Notes under the pieces: generated by a model
Told to the model about the DNA's origin: nothing
What the model saw: only the letters and a program-made list of their open reading frames with translations
The model's database searches: none
Position numbers and translations under genes: made by a program
Part shown: piece by piece, positions 48,111 to 60,590 of the stretch
How positions within the stretch are numbered: the stretch's first letter is position 1
Layout: each line of letters begins with the position of its first letter
Origin: Galbula dea
Taxonomy: Eukaryota > Chordata > Aves > Piciformes > Galbulidae
Assembly (NCBI GenBank): GCA_013399015.1
Contig: VWZX01008936.1
Coordinates: 4,663,126 to 4,727,125 of the forward strand
DNA: 64,000 nucleotides
Direction of reading: 5' to 3'

Positions 48111-51100
48111 ACAAGGACTACACAAGTTGGAAAATGTGAAATATTTTTCTGTCATTTAATAAAAAATCTGTAGCAAGATTTGCTTTAAAATTATACTGGT
48201 AGCTGGATTTGGAGTTTAGACATTACTGATATAACTATTTCCTAAGCAATATTAATAAAGATCTTTGCAAAATTTGGAGTCAAAATTGATAGTCAGATGG
48301 AATCAATGCAATGTATTATCTTAGCTATCACAAACACTATGTCTGTACTTTCTACTTCTTACCTTGGTTAATGTTAGAGAAACAGTAGTAGTGATGACAC
48401 TCCAGGAAGGCAGAGCGATGTAAATATACTCTGGCTGTATTTGAAAACCAGAAGTCCTCACACATAAAACTTGCATAGATATCCTAATATTCAAATCAAG
48501 ATTAGGGATTTTTTGTTCCACTTCCCTGTGACATTTAAATATGTGCTCTGTAGGCCATATGTAATAGCCATTAGTCCACAAGGTACCGAATGTTTAAAAC
48601 CTATAAGGACTTGACAGTACTCAACACCTTTTAGAGTGTGCTCAGCCCTTAGGTTAAATGGATTATTGAAGTAGGAAAATAAATGTCTTCTTTATTTCAT
48701 GTTTTTTGGGGAATATTGCTTTCCCCAGAAATCTTGTTACAGTTTACCAAAACTGGGGATTGTGGCAAGTACTTAGATAACTTAAGAATTATTTGACCTA
48801 TTCTGTCCTTTCAAGACACACATTTCTCTGGTATAGCCAGCCTACATATATGCTAAGTCTTTAAGGTTCTTCTGAACACTGTCTGCCAAGAACTAGCTAT
48901 GCTCAGCGCATACCAAGATCACAACTCATGCCTATAGAAAAAACATAATACTTAAGAAACAACACTAATATACATGAAATATAACAAGTCACCAATTTGC
49001 AGTGTAGTTCATTTGCACATAAATATATTAAATGATAACAAAAAACCCTTGATTTATAATTTTTGTAAAATAAATAATTTTATGCACAGTAGCATCTGTT
49101 AATATAAGCAATTATATTTAGTTTATAAATACATATATGTATGTGAAGAAAAAGTCTTTGTAAATATCTATTGTATTATCTTGGAATGATTGGGCAGGTA
49201 GAAGGTTACATTGGAAAGCAAAACCATCTTCCTCTCTGAATTACTGTCACCATGGAACAAATTGGAAAAAAAATTATTTTGTGTCATCCAGTCGCACCCC
49301 ACTGCACACATGGATGTCTCCTAAAGCCATCAAGATTAGTATCTGAGCATGTAATCATAGCAGGAACAGTAAAGAATCCTCTTTTTCTGCAACAACCAAA
49401 CAGCACATTGAGCCCACAAAGACACGACCAACATTGTCACTCTCAGCCAAAGTTAGAAACAAGATTTCTGCCTTAAGGCCTTTGAGATATCTTTGGGGTT
49501 TTTTTTTCTTTTTACAACTTTGTGTGTGTGTTTGTTTCTAGTTTTGTTTGGTTTTAGTTTTGTTTTCTTTCAAATGTGCAGGCAGAAAATTTTGGAGACA
49601 ACCTTAGCATACTAAATAACATGTAGGTAAGTTTAAACTTCAAGCTTTGTAAGTCACTAGACACTCCAAAACAAAAACAAAGCTTAAATTCTGTTTAAGC
49701 ATTTCTAGATCTATACAACTCTTCACCCTCTGGGTCTTTTTCCAAATCTCCTTCCTATGCTGAGGGTCATGGATTTAATCATTCTTAATGGATTTACTAT
49801 ACTAAAAATATATAATTGCTTCAACCAAATTGTCTGACTACATATATTTTGTTCAGAATTCACTGTGTAATTCTTGTCTAAACAAACCAACTTACGTTTC
49901 TAACAGTAAAGACCTCTTTCAAGGAAAGCAAAGTCACTTTCTTTGAAAGGTCTTCTCTTGTAAGACACTGAATATTCCAAGCACCGTAAAATCTGCAATG
50001 ATTGCTCAGCACCACACAGAAAATGCACAGGTGTGGTAAACATCCTTGGTTCAAGACCTAGTGAAATCAAAGGGAAAGAGCTCACTTTCCCTTTGAAGAC
50101 TGACTTCACTGAGCTTTGAGTTGGATCCAGGCTCCTTGCGGGTGATCCAACAAGGTCATGTGCTATTTGCAAACCACCAGAAGTATAAGTGTTTACTGTA
50201 GCTGCAGTCTCTCAGGTGGAGAAAGTAACAGAAGAGTGATACTCAGTCATAAGGTATATCACTTTAGGTCAGTTTTGGAGTTTCCAGAGACATGCAAAGC
50301 TTTTAATTTTAGCATCAGTTACTCATCAGGAATATATTAAGGAAATGATGGTAATGTGCAAAATACTTCTTTTCCATCACTATTAATGTTCAGAGTTAAA
50401 TATATGCTGTAATGATCTCTTGAAAAAGGGTATCTCAAAAACTAGTCTGGACTGCTCAGAAATGCTTCATAGTGCCTCCTTACTTGCACTGAATGCTAAT
50501 CCTGAGATACAGCACAAAAACTGTACTCTCCAAAGTGATTGGAGGTGGTAGTGATGTTTAAGAAGTTTTCCCTCTGAAATTTTCTAGGTATTATGAATTC
50601 TACTAGTCCTTGTCTTGAAGAGGCACTGGTGGCCTGGTAAAGTATTTGCAGCTTGCTAATATTTATTGTACAGAACTCTGTAAAGAAATACTGTAACGTG
50701 AAATGATGCGAAGGCTTTGCCCAAGGAATAATTATTTATTTACCCTTCCATCAGCAGCTTTCTGTTACCCTATAGCACTAAAGCTACTATATATTTTGGA
50801 TTTAGATTTTTTTTTTCTAATTGAAGAAATCTGTTATTTTGGTCAATTTTGTTTAAAAAAGACAAACACCACTAGGAAATATAAATATGCTTTATGTTTC
50901 ACCATATTTTCTTGCTTATGGATCTTTAATTTAAAGTGCTGTGGTTCATTTCTTCTTTTAAAGGTAAGCTGAACATATTCTACATTGTGAGAGGTCCGTG
51001 GGTATGCACTTCTGACTATGGAACAAACAAATGCACTTGTTTTCTAAATGGTCATTTTCCGGAAAGGACATTAAAGTGCAATTTATCCAGTGTACAAAAA

Positions 51101-52859
51101 CACCGTATCATTTCTGTGTTTAGCAGTATGTTCATGGATGAGTGAGTCTTCTACAACAGAATTTAGTATTTACTGTACAGGCAACGGATTTTCTACACTG
51201 CCTAGCTATCAGTAACTAAGAAAGAAGATGACCTGTGAACAATCCTAATGGATCCTAGCCTATTAGTACGCCGCAGTTTCATTTCAGAATAAACTGTCTG
51301 GAAGTACAGAGAAAGAGAAATACATTGTTGATTTGAGTGACCTTTTGCAGCCCAGAATCTGGGCCTTATCCATTCTGGGTATTTATGAAACTGAATGAAT
51401 TATTTACCACTTCAGTTTCAATATGATTCTTGCTAAACAGAATCAGGGCCAAATTTTCAAAACCTCATTGCTACAAGCACTGCTGCCTAGCCAGAAGGAG
51501 ATGGGAAAGTAGCTGCACTGGCTTGAGGACAAGCCAGGAGCCAGAGAGTGTTTTTACTGGTTTGATACATGAGTGTTATTTCTAGTAATAGTTATCCACT
51601 AATACAAACAGTTGCCTGCATTGGTCCACTACAGCCTACCACTAGTACTGGAATTAATTTGCCATTAACATAAGCAGAAGCAAGTGTGACTTAACACTTA
51701 CACCAAGACATAGATTAGATTCACATCACTCTTAACATGCTGAGTGTGCCATCGTATAGGGCAAAATTAATCTTTGGTGCAATTTCTGATGCAGTCAAGT
51801 GGCTATAATTTGTAGCCTCTGCCTACAAATTAGCAACTGAACTTAGCATCTTTGGGTTTACATATGATTTTTTCTTTTGTGATACAATTATTAAATCATT
51901 AATATCTTATCATATTTTTCATCACAGTTACAAAGAACTGGATTGTGCAATCTTGTACAAACAGAAAACTGAAGGTCATATGGAATGGAGCTACCAAAAG
52001 CAACACACAGAGCAGTAGAGAGTTAGTAGTAATTTAATTAGATGCTTATAGCAGTCTTAGCGTGAAAAGCCAGCTGTGTAACTGCAGCCTTCACAGTTAC
52101 CAGAAGTGTAACACCAAAACATATACAAATATAGTCTTCAGGACTGTGAAGTCTAAGGTCATTTATTTGCCTTTAGGAACATGAATAACAAACTGCACAG
52201 AGGATGGGATAATGACCACATGCATTGCACATTACATACATTAAATACACTTGTGATATTGGATTTAAAAAAAAAAGAAATAGAGATGTGGACCTAAGGT
52301 AGGCTTTTGGTGGTGGGGAAATGGAAATCACAAAATAACTTTGGACTTTCACCCCCTGGAAGTGTTCTCACAAGGTTTTTGAACATAGACATGATCACCA
52401 CGGAGAGGAGATGGGAAAGTAAGTGATTATTATTGTAAGAGCTGAAGCATAATATTCCTTGTACCAGGAGTAGAAATGGAGACACAGAAAGGACGTGCAC
52501 TGTGGCAGTGTCTCACAAGTCCTGAGCAGCCTGAGGTTCCTTCCCATCCTTACTTCTTAAGAGCCAAAGAGGATTGTTGTGGGGTATGCTGCTATTGTGG
52601 GCATATAAAACAATAACCAACATCTTCAAGCTGAGAGGGAATTTGAGGGTTTTGTCCCCAAAAAACTAGCAGTTTGTTTTCCACTTACGGACAACAACAG
52701 TCTCGTGTGAGCTCTGACCCAAGCCCAAACTGGCCTTTGTGCTAAACATACAACTTACATGGTTTGCTTTTCTCCTTTGGATGTTTCTCAGTGGTAAAAA
52801 TAATATTGCCCCTCAAAGCTCTGCAGACACCATTGTGTACTGAGGAGCTGGAACTGTCA
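48111..52859. other. Unique non-coding DNA, no gene recognised
   Basis: No open frame above 90 codons and no recognisable domain occur. A T/G-rich tract lies at 49494-49570. No named transposon was seen. Confidence 0.6.
49494..49570 (+). repeat. T/G-rich low-complexity tract
   Basis: GGGGTTTTTTTTTC, a short (GT)n run (GTGTGTGTGTTTG) and TTTTGTTTGGTTTTAG words. It is the same class as the tracts at 21812 and 26042. Confidence 0.75.
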
Positions 52860-53320
52860 CTATCAAACATGAGTTATTCGTGAGTGTACAGCTCATTTTT
52901 GGAACTAATTAATTATGTCATGGAAAGGAGATTTATTTTTTTCCCCCTTCCAGCCCCCACCTTCCCCAATCCTTGCTAATCTTACTTTCTGGATAACAGA
53001 GGGGAAAATGAGGAAGGTGTTTAGCAGTCTCAGTTGTCTCTGTGATTCAAATCACAGAATGAAGCCAGACAGCTAAACAAGTGCAGATCAGGCAAAGACT
53101 GCTTGTCCTGCTTGTGCTTTCTCTGCAAGAATCAGTTTCAAATATTAGGTGAATGGGGTTTTTTTCTGTTGCAATTAATAAGAAAAATATTTCAAAGCTG
53201 TATAATTAAAGGCCAGCATTTTATTAGGGTTTAAAATATTCTTTATGAAATCTACTCCTGCCACCAGTAATTACAATGTACATCTTAATATACCTCTGCT
53301 AGGCCTGAGCTGGAGATAAC
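52860..53320. promoter_or_regulatory. Candidate conserved non-coding element
   Basis: The stretch contains ACTAATTAATTATGTCATGG, TTGCAATTAATAAG, GTATAATTAAAGGCC and CCAGTAATTACAATG, a concentration of homeodomain-type TAAT cores. Non-AT unique sequence separates them. There is no repeat or coding explanation. An alignment to other amniotes is the decisive test. Confidence 0.28.
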
Positions 53321-54889
53321 AGTCCTGTGTGTATTGCATTTGGCTTGTGCATAGAAGGTAAAATCCTTTATCTTATCTCAATCTCCACACAACAACCAGC
53401 CTCTCTTCCAATTCAGCCCTAATCTTCTTAGTAAATAATACTGATATTTTTCACCATAACAAAAATGGAGCTGCCAGATTCAGACTGATAACACCTCTCA
53501 TTTACACACCATTCTCTGTCAAAATCTGCCTGATTTTTCTTAATCTGTTTAACTCATCAAAAAATACTTTTTTACATTCAGCCATGGTAAGTTCATTGCT
53601 ACCAAATAATATTATTATAAATAAATCCGTTGACTACAGCTGTCTTTTTGGACAGGCATTGGAACTTCTCTCTTTCCTGGCTCAAGTCTTTGAAAGATGA
53701 CAAATGATTGTTGTTCAATTTAATTTTACTCTAAAGTTTGATATTCTAACAAAACGGCCTAAAAGGAGTGTTTAACTGAGAGCATGCCCACAAAGCATCT
53801 TTTTTTGTTGTTTGGTTTGTTGTTGGGTTTTTTTTTCCCCCACAGGATGTCATCTCAGTTCACTTCTCTTGAGAATGCTGTCTTTACACTCCCATCCTTT
53901 CCTTTGCAATGGCTTGTCTTTAAAACAAGGGACATGATAAACCTAAGTCCTTGGATTTTTATAGCTTATTAATTACCTCTGTATGATCTCTTAAATTGCA
54001 AAAAAAATATATATATATTGCTGAGAGAATACCAGGGAGAAAGCTGGATAGCAGGATTTCTGCTTACAGTGATTGAATGAGAATAGTATACTTAAATGTG
54101 ACTACTTTATTTCAGTAGCAACCAGCCCTTTGAGTGACAGAGACAACTGGGATATCTGTGCTAAAATGGCAAACATTCCAGGCAAGTAAACAGTAGACTC
54201 AGTCATTTTCCACCAAACTTGCTTTTATCCACTACCATGAAACAGACAGAAGGATATATCACACCAGTAACTTTTCTGTTGAAATTCCCATATCAGAGAA
54301 AAAAACAGGAAAATCTACAGCAGAATACAGCCCAGAATTGCCAGGTGCTACAGGAATAGGTATTCATCTTCTGTAGTGCCTGTGGACCTGAAATATTAAT
54401 TCTATTCCTGGGTGGAATTATGTGGGGTATTTTTAAAAGTATGACAAAGGAGTTTTGTCCCACTAACTTTATGGAGGGTTTTTTCAGGGTCATTTTTACA
54501 CCATTCTTTCTTTTGTTATGAAAGTTTGCAGAACATTTTTCAGAAGCAAGGCTAGAGGTGTTCACTACAGAGTAGTAAGATCAGATTTTGAGGCTTGAAA
54601 CCTTGCTGGCATGCTTCTAATGTGCTAATCAGGTTATTTTAACAATGAATCACCTATGGCTTCACTTGCCATGTCAGAATTATGGAAAAGATGAACCATA
54701 TTGTTTAGATAATCTGTCACCTTTGTACCACTCTGAGAGGCAAGAGCTTGTAATATCTGTGAGTACATAACTGACATCTTGTAATGCTTGGTGCGGAATG
54801 AGATGTGTGATTCACATAAGATATTTGTCTTGGTCAGTAGATGACCATTTGCAGGGCTCCAAAAGGGGTCTGTGACTGCTGCATTTTGG
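53321..54889. other. Unique non-coding DNA
   Basis: No gene is recognised; open frames are 90 codons or fewer. A T/G-rich tract with a C run lies at 53800-53840, and a short TA repeat follows an A run at about 54000-54018. Confidence 0.6.
53800..53840 (+). repeat. T/G-rich low-complexity tract
   Basis: TTTTTTTGTTGTTTGG, TTTGTTGTTGGG and a T run ending in CCCCC. It ends in CCCCCACAGG, which by chance resembles a splice acceptor (polypyrimidine then CAG), but no coding frame with support follows. Confidence 0.75.
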
Positions 54890-55920
54890 TTAGCTCTCCT
54901 CTGCATCCGGACCCGTTTAAATTTATCTTGCCTGAGACTGTGTAACAGGACTGTATCAGCGCTTACGGTGAGATCCCATCAGAGACCTTCCTAATGGAGC
55001 TAATCCTCCTCCATTTATCTAAAATACACCTCCTGATGCATCCCTAGTGTGTCCCTTTTTGCTGCAGTATCTTACTGGTTGCTCTCAGCTGCACTGTGAC
55101 TAAAAAATAACATGAGGTCCCCTCTAGTTCTCTTTTCTGATTCTGACTCTTTTCTGATTCAAATTTTTGCTATTGGTTTCCAAATGCATTACCTTCATTT
55201 AGGGATAAGTCACTGGCTTCATTATCTTCAAAATACTGCTTCTCATCCCATTCCTATTACACTTGTCTTTACCTTCATCCAGCCTTTTTCTGCATGGTAT
55301 ACTTCTCTTCTGTATATTGATAGTGCCAACAACTTCTGCAGTATCATCACATTCCTATTATTTATGTCATGGTCTTAATTGAAATAAGATCAGACCCAAG
55401 ACTTATCCATAAAGAATTCCACTGCTAACTGGTAACCCTCCCGATACTTTTCCTTTCAACACTATCTTTTGCTGTCGTTCCTTAAGAAAGTCTTTTACCT
55501 ATCCTTCAATTCCTACACTAATCCCTATCTTCTGCAGCTTAACAAGTAATTTCCCATGTGGCACCATACTATATGCTTTACTGAAGTCTAGATAGATGAG
55601 ATCAACTCCATTTCCTTTGTCTAGAAAATCAGCTATCTTATCAAATAAAGCTATTAAGTTAGTCTGCCTACATGTCCCTTCTTTTATTGTATTTCCTACT
55701 GCACTGTATCCAATATTTCCTTCACCTCCATGTCTTTTTTTATCTGTACCTTCAAAACCTGTTCTAAAACCCTGTGTACTTAAGAGGTTAGGTTAATGAA
55801 CTAATATTTGTTCAAATTCTCTTTCTTTTTCCTCTCATTTAGTATACTTTTTGTTCTCCAATCATATGGCACTATTTTTACCTTTATTCATCTAGGTTTT
55901 GCTCCCCCTTCCATCTTGAA
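54890..55920 (-). mobile_element. Ancient CR1-type LINE, reverse transcriptase region, antisense
   Basis: Read on the minus strand, 55563-55615 translates as GNGVDLIYLDFSKAYSMV. This matches the CR1/L2-type reverse transcriptase motif A (LDFSKAFD) with two changes. The frame continues as a VPHGKLLVKLQKIGI-type stretch to an in-frame stop near 55500. On the + strand, words in order match antisense CR1 ORF2: ACTTATCCATAAAGAATTCCACTG, TTCCAATGCATTACC-like, and at the right CTCCAATCATATGGCAC. The left side (about 54890-55090) follows the expected downstream ORF2 order more loosely. The element is dead, with stops and gaps. The right end may extend to about 56050. Confidence 0.82.
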
Positions 55921-58699
55921 AGACAAATTTTCTCAAGTTCTTACCCCCTCCACAAAATACTATGTCTAACTCTAATTCCAGTCTCTGAGTTCATCATTCC
56001 ACATGATCTTAGCAACCAATTATGTTAGTTCATTAATGTTTGTTCTTCAGTAATAAATAAAATGTAGTTATAACATTTTTCAAAAGCCTGTCATTTAACT
56101 GAAACTGCTTAATTCATTACCCATTTTTATCTTTTATAACCGGGTTTTGCATTGTCCCATAATGGTTTTGATGATGGTTGCGGAGCCTTGCATTGAGATG
56201 GAGACATATTTTTTTGCTTCATCCTTCATAAGTTATATCAACTGGATCCAGATAACTTCAGTCGAGAAATACAAGAACAGTGAGGGGGTCTTACTGGGAA
56301 GAAAAGGAAGCCTAGGCTTGAGATGGCATGTTTTGCTAAGAAAATCAAAGAAAATTGAAGATGGGGAGAACATTTTCAAGTTGATTCTTCATACAATTGT
56401 TTCAGATTTTATCCAAAGCAAGGCAAGAACGTAATTTGCTGAACACCCACTCTGGTGGACATTTGTATTTACAAGAAGAAGAAAGGAAGATACTATGAAA
56501 TAGATTAAAGAAAATCAGGACCCTGAGGTCTCAAATCACCTTACTTCTTTTTCTGATTTGGAAATTCCACACAGGCAATTGTGGTTCAAATATATATGCA
56601 ACTATGTGCTCTTATCTCACTCAGCCTTCACACAGTTTGTTTGCATTCAAATGTTTATGGAAGGTTAGCAAAAGGGGTGACCAGATATCATTTCTTGTAT
56701 AAGCATATGCTTTAAAATATTTCTTCTTTATTTGACTTCTTTTTTTTCCCCAGCTACTCTATTTGCTTAGTTTTGTTGATCTCCTACCCCCCAGTAGGAT
56801 TTTAATCAAAAACTATGAATATCTTTTCCCATCAAATGGTGAATGAGGTTTAACTGGTATTTATTCAGGGAGATACACTGTAAAAGCAAAATTATTGCAA
56901 CACAGTGGACTCTATGCTTTTTAAAACCTCTCAGTATTGCCAAATTTAACTGGCCTGTATCTGACATATACCTCTGTGGAAGTATTCCACTTCGTACAGC
57001 TAATGAGCTGATTTATGGGATAGTTTTACTGATTTGTATTTAACCCTCAACTTAAAAAAAAAATAAAGAGCTGACAAAAAAAGTTCATTTATTGAACAAT
57101 ATCTAAGGACCAAATGCTGTTCCTGATTAGACTGGCCCTGTATTTTTATAAGGACTTTGCCAGATGTCAAAGATAACATTTGCGAGTGAGCACACAGCTT
57201 TTGCATACACTTTCCAAACTTTGAAGTTTCTGCTGCCTTCCAGCTGAGTAGAACACATTCAGGTTCAAGTGGGATATAGAATTGTTATTTAAATCTTACA
57301 GTCAAATTAGACCCTAGAGACATGATTGCATAGCGTTATTGTCTCAGCCCCCATGAAGTTAAGTGTTCTCATATCAAATATGATGTGTTTCAGCTTACCA
57401 CCTACTGCACAAGTATTCATCTCGTTGTTAAAACATATCAGGAAAAGTGGTGTTTTATTTTTTACATGTGTCAGTTATTTTTAGTGGTAATGTTAGTGTG
57501 AAACTACTGTCTTTTCCTGCAAGCCAGGGGAACATGAAGTTGTTACCCAAAGTTCTTAACCATGATAATGATAAAAAAGCCTCCAGGCATTTCTTAAAGA
57601 TCAGGATTGTGATTTTCATTGTGTCTTGCTTTTGAAGAAAGACATTTCTATCACAAAGTGCTACTCTCAAGAGAAGCGAGCTTTCTTGAAAGCAAGTTTC
57701 AGTGGTGGCCGAAAGGTGCAAACCTTGATGAGACAAGAAGATCTGCATCAGTGTGAGCTCAATGTGCAGGGAAAGCTGGCCTAGCAATGGGATTGCTGCT
57801 ACCATCTGGAAGAGTCTGGGGCAGAGGGGTGTCTGTGAGCCAAGAGGAACAGGACTTCACATCACAAATTGACCAGAAGGATTTTTAAAGGAACTACCTC
57901 TCTGAGAAGTCATGGTTCCCCTTAAACCAAATTGCATGGCAAACATTCAACCTGTTTTTGCCTGAATTTTCTTTTGAAAGAATATCAAGGAGAAAATGTC
58001 AAAATAATCCATTTTAACATTGTTGGGTTTTCATTTTTCACTCAAAATGATTTTTCACTTATGTATTCTATTTTCTCTAATACAATAGATTATATATTAC
58101 AGCACAAAATAAAACATTAACATCAAAATGGGAAATTATGAATGACCCTGAGTGTTTTTTAAATAGTTCTTTGTGAGAAATTTTGAAATATCCATGTTTT
58201 ATTCCTTGCACAGAATGAAACTCTTGTCATCAAAGCTCTTTCTGCATAGCCTCAGAGTAACTGTGCAGCTGATTTGAAGTAAAGATTGAATTTGCCTACT
58301 TGTCTCTCTGGTGAGCTTAGAAACACTTGTTTCTGAAAATAGTTTCTTACATATTCTGTGTTTTCTAAGAAGACTTGATATCTAGTCGTCTAAAGTCACC
58401 AGAAAGCTTTTCCCTGGCTGGAGTTTGGGCTGTAGACAGAGAACATTTTTACATTTTAATAGTGTTACTATCAGTGCTTGTACCTTTCTTTAGAAGGGTG
58501 GTAGGTGGTACATGAGGGACACTGGAAGATGTTTGTAGGCAGGCATTACTGGAAAGTGAGGCAAAATGAGGGCCCTTCTGATCTTAACATTAATTACAAA
58601 TAAAATCCAGACTTCCTAGTCTCCTTGAGCTATTAAAAGTAGTACAGAGTTGTGACTGAATAACTCCTTTTCCTTAACTTTTCTTGCAGCGAATTAGCA
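55921..58699. other. Unique non-coding DNA, no gene recognised
   Basis: Overlapping frames of 95-116 codons on opposite strands have no recognisable domain. The first 130 bases may still be decayed CR1. No other transposon was recognised. Confidence 0.55.
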
Positions 58700-59280
58700 A
58701 AGATGTGTTTTACATTTGTACTTCATTGTACACCTGCATAAATTATGCTGTTGGGTAGCCAATGTTTTTTAAAACAGCATAGCTGTCAACTTCTTGCATA
58801 ATGGCACATGTTGCTGTACTATCAGATGACGTACAACTTGTTAAATGAAATTGAAAAAATATTGGAGAGAATTACACTATAATTAAATGACAATAATAAT
58901 GAGACCAGTATTAGCTGCTGCCATGAATTATGTAAGACTGAGTGTTTATTATATATTTTTCCAAAAAGCCTTCCCTATGGTTGAAAAGATATTTAATTCA
59001 AAATCCTGCTGGTGCTTTTAATATTTGAAAAGATCTTAACCTCTGAATTCAAATTCAAATGTTTATGCCATGCCCAAAAGAGAACTTTTATGTGCAAGAG
59101 GTTTGCTAAAGCTCTGTGAAGTTCTTTTAAAGACACATCATTAATCATTTAAATATTGTGCATTTTCATTTGCTCTTTTTGTTTGTTTTATATCTATGTA
59201 ATTAACAAGGTGTTTAAAAAATTTGGGCCTCATCAACTGATGAAATTGCATTCACTTCCATGTAAATATTTTGTTGACTA
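58700..59280. promoter_or_regulatory. Candidate conserved non-coding element, AT-rich
   Basis: Unique AT-rich sequence with TGCATAAATTATGC (an imperfect palindrome near 58735-58748), CACTATAATTAAATGAC, CATTAATCATTTAAAT and TATGTAATTAACAAGG words. It contains no tandem repeat or coding frame. Texture suggests a regulatory element; this is inference. Confidence 0.27.
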
Positions 59281-60139
59281 TTGAATATTGTTCAATGCTA
59301 TTGTCTCTTGGTGAGAGCACATCTCTTCAACATAATCCAGTTAATTAAGTTTTCAACCACCACCATTGCTAACACTTGCATACTCTTACATCTGAAATAT
59401 CAACACCTAGTTACTTTAACACTACAGCAAATATATTCTGCTGCATTTTCAACAGGTAATCTGATTCTGCTTTCAGCTGCATCAAAGCAGCACCTTTAGG
59501 CATAGGGTCAGAATCGGACACATGTCTGTGCTGCACATGTCCAGGAAGCCATCCTTTGCAAATCTGATCAAGTCCTTTGGAGGAACCATTAGGTATGTGT
59601 GATTTCTGGGCACATAAAAAGCTAATAAACTTTGGCTTTCCGTTTTCAACAGGCTTCCTCAATAGAAGCTCTTAAGGAGTTAAGCTGACATGAAATAAGA
59701 GGTAGGAAAAGAGTCTTATCCTCTTATTATTAAAGGGTAGGAAATAAAGTGTGGGAATGACTGGTAAATTTTCTAAATAGAATAAGATTTCTAGTGAAGT
59801 CTCACAGAGATTAATTTGTAAATTATTACATATTTGTAAATTATTTAGAATGAGATGGATACTAAGGTGACAAAGTACATTGCTGGTTTGAGTTTTTCAG
59901 GAATGTAAAAACAATTTGCATGTGAGAAGCTTTAGGAGGAGTTCATGACACCAAGTGTGTGAGGAATAAAATGCTAAAGGAAAGTTGATATAAAGAATAT
60001 AAAGTGATGTGCATGTGCTTCAAAACCAGTTCTGACTTCATATATAACACAATGGTGATCCAGCTACTCAGCAAACTTATGTGTGCAAGCATCCTGAATA
60101 CCATGCATAGTTTTGATCCCCAGGTCCCATATCCCCAGT
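59281..60139. other. Unique non-coding DNA
   Basis: Small overlapping frames (72-83 codons) have no recognisable domain. No repeat was recognised. Confidence 0.55.
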
Positions 60140-60590
60140 GTCAAGGAAGAACAAGAAAAAATACAGAGGAGAAAAGGGGCGGAGAGGAGAGGAGAGGAGA
60201 GGAGAGGAGAGGAATTAAGGGTGATTTAAAACATGCTGGAGAAACTAGGAATAGATTGAGATTTCTCAGCCTAGGAGGAGACAACGAGGGGGGAAGTGAT
60301 GGAAATCTTTATAATTACAAATTGAGTGGAGCATGTTCACCACTTTCCATAGTGAGACAGCTAAGGAGAACACAAGAACTAATCAAATGGGAATACAAAG
60401 GAAGCAAAAAGATACTCTTTTTCCTCTCAGTTCACAAACTGCTCTTAATCATTGCTACAGTATATTGTGGATGTTCACATGGATTCAAAGACATTTGGAC
60501 AAAGTCATAGACAAATAGTCCATGAAAAGCTATTAAAACACTTCTGGCTCAGAAGCCACTGAGCTGCAAGTTGCTCTAAGGTAAAAAAGC
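60140..60590 (+). mobile_element. Old CR1-type LINE 3' ORF2/UTR fragment, sense orientation
   Basis: Words in order fit the old amniote CR1 3' region: GAGATTTCTCAGCCTAGGAG, GGAAGTGATGGAAATCTTTA, AACACAAGAACTAATCAAAT, GGAAGCAAAAAGATAC, then GGATTCAAAGACATTTGGAC and CATGAAAAGCTATTAAA. This corresponds to the LINE's tail of ORF2 and following 3' UTR. It is heavily diverged. The longest open frame of the window (168 codons, 60004-60510) runs through it and is probably accidental. A GGAGA microsatellite interrupts its left part. Confidence 0.68.
60181..60212 (+). repeat. (GGAGA)n pentanucleotide microsatellite inside CR1
   Basis: Six perfect GGAGA units plus GG over 32 bases, nested in the purine-rich left part of the old CR1 copy. 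It is probably a later slippage expansion from the local AGAGGAGAAAAGG sequence. Confidence 0.95.

Noticed and set aside
53800..53850. Polypyrimidine-CCCCCACAGG as a splice acceptor
   Set aside because: It belongs to a recurring T/G low-complexity class, and the 62-codon frame covering it has no recognisable protein similarity.
60004..60510. 168-codon + strand open frame as a gene
   Set aside because: It runs through an old sense-oriented CR1 and a GGAGA microsatellite, has no recognisable domain and no supporting promoter or splice context.
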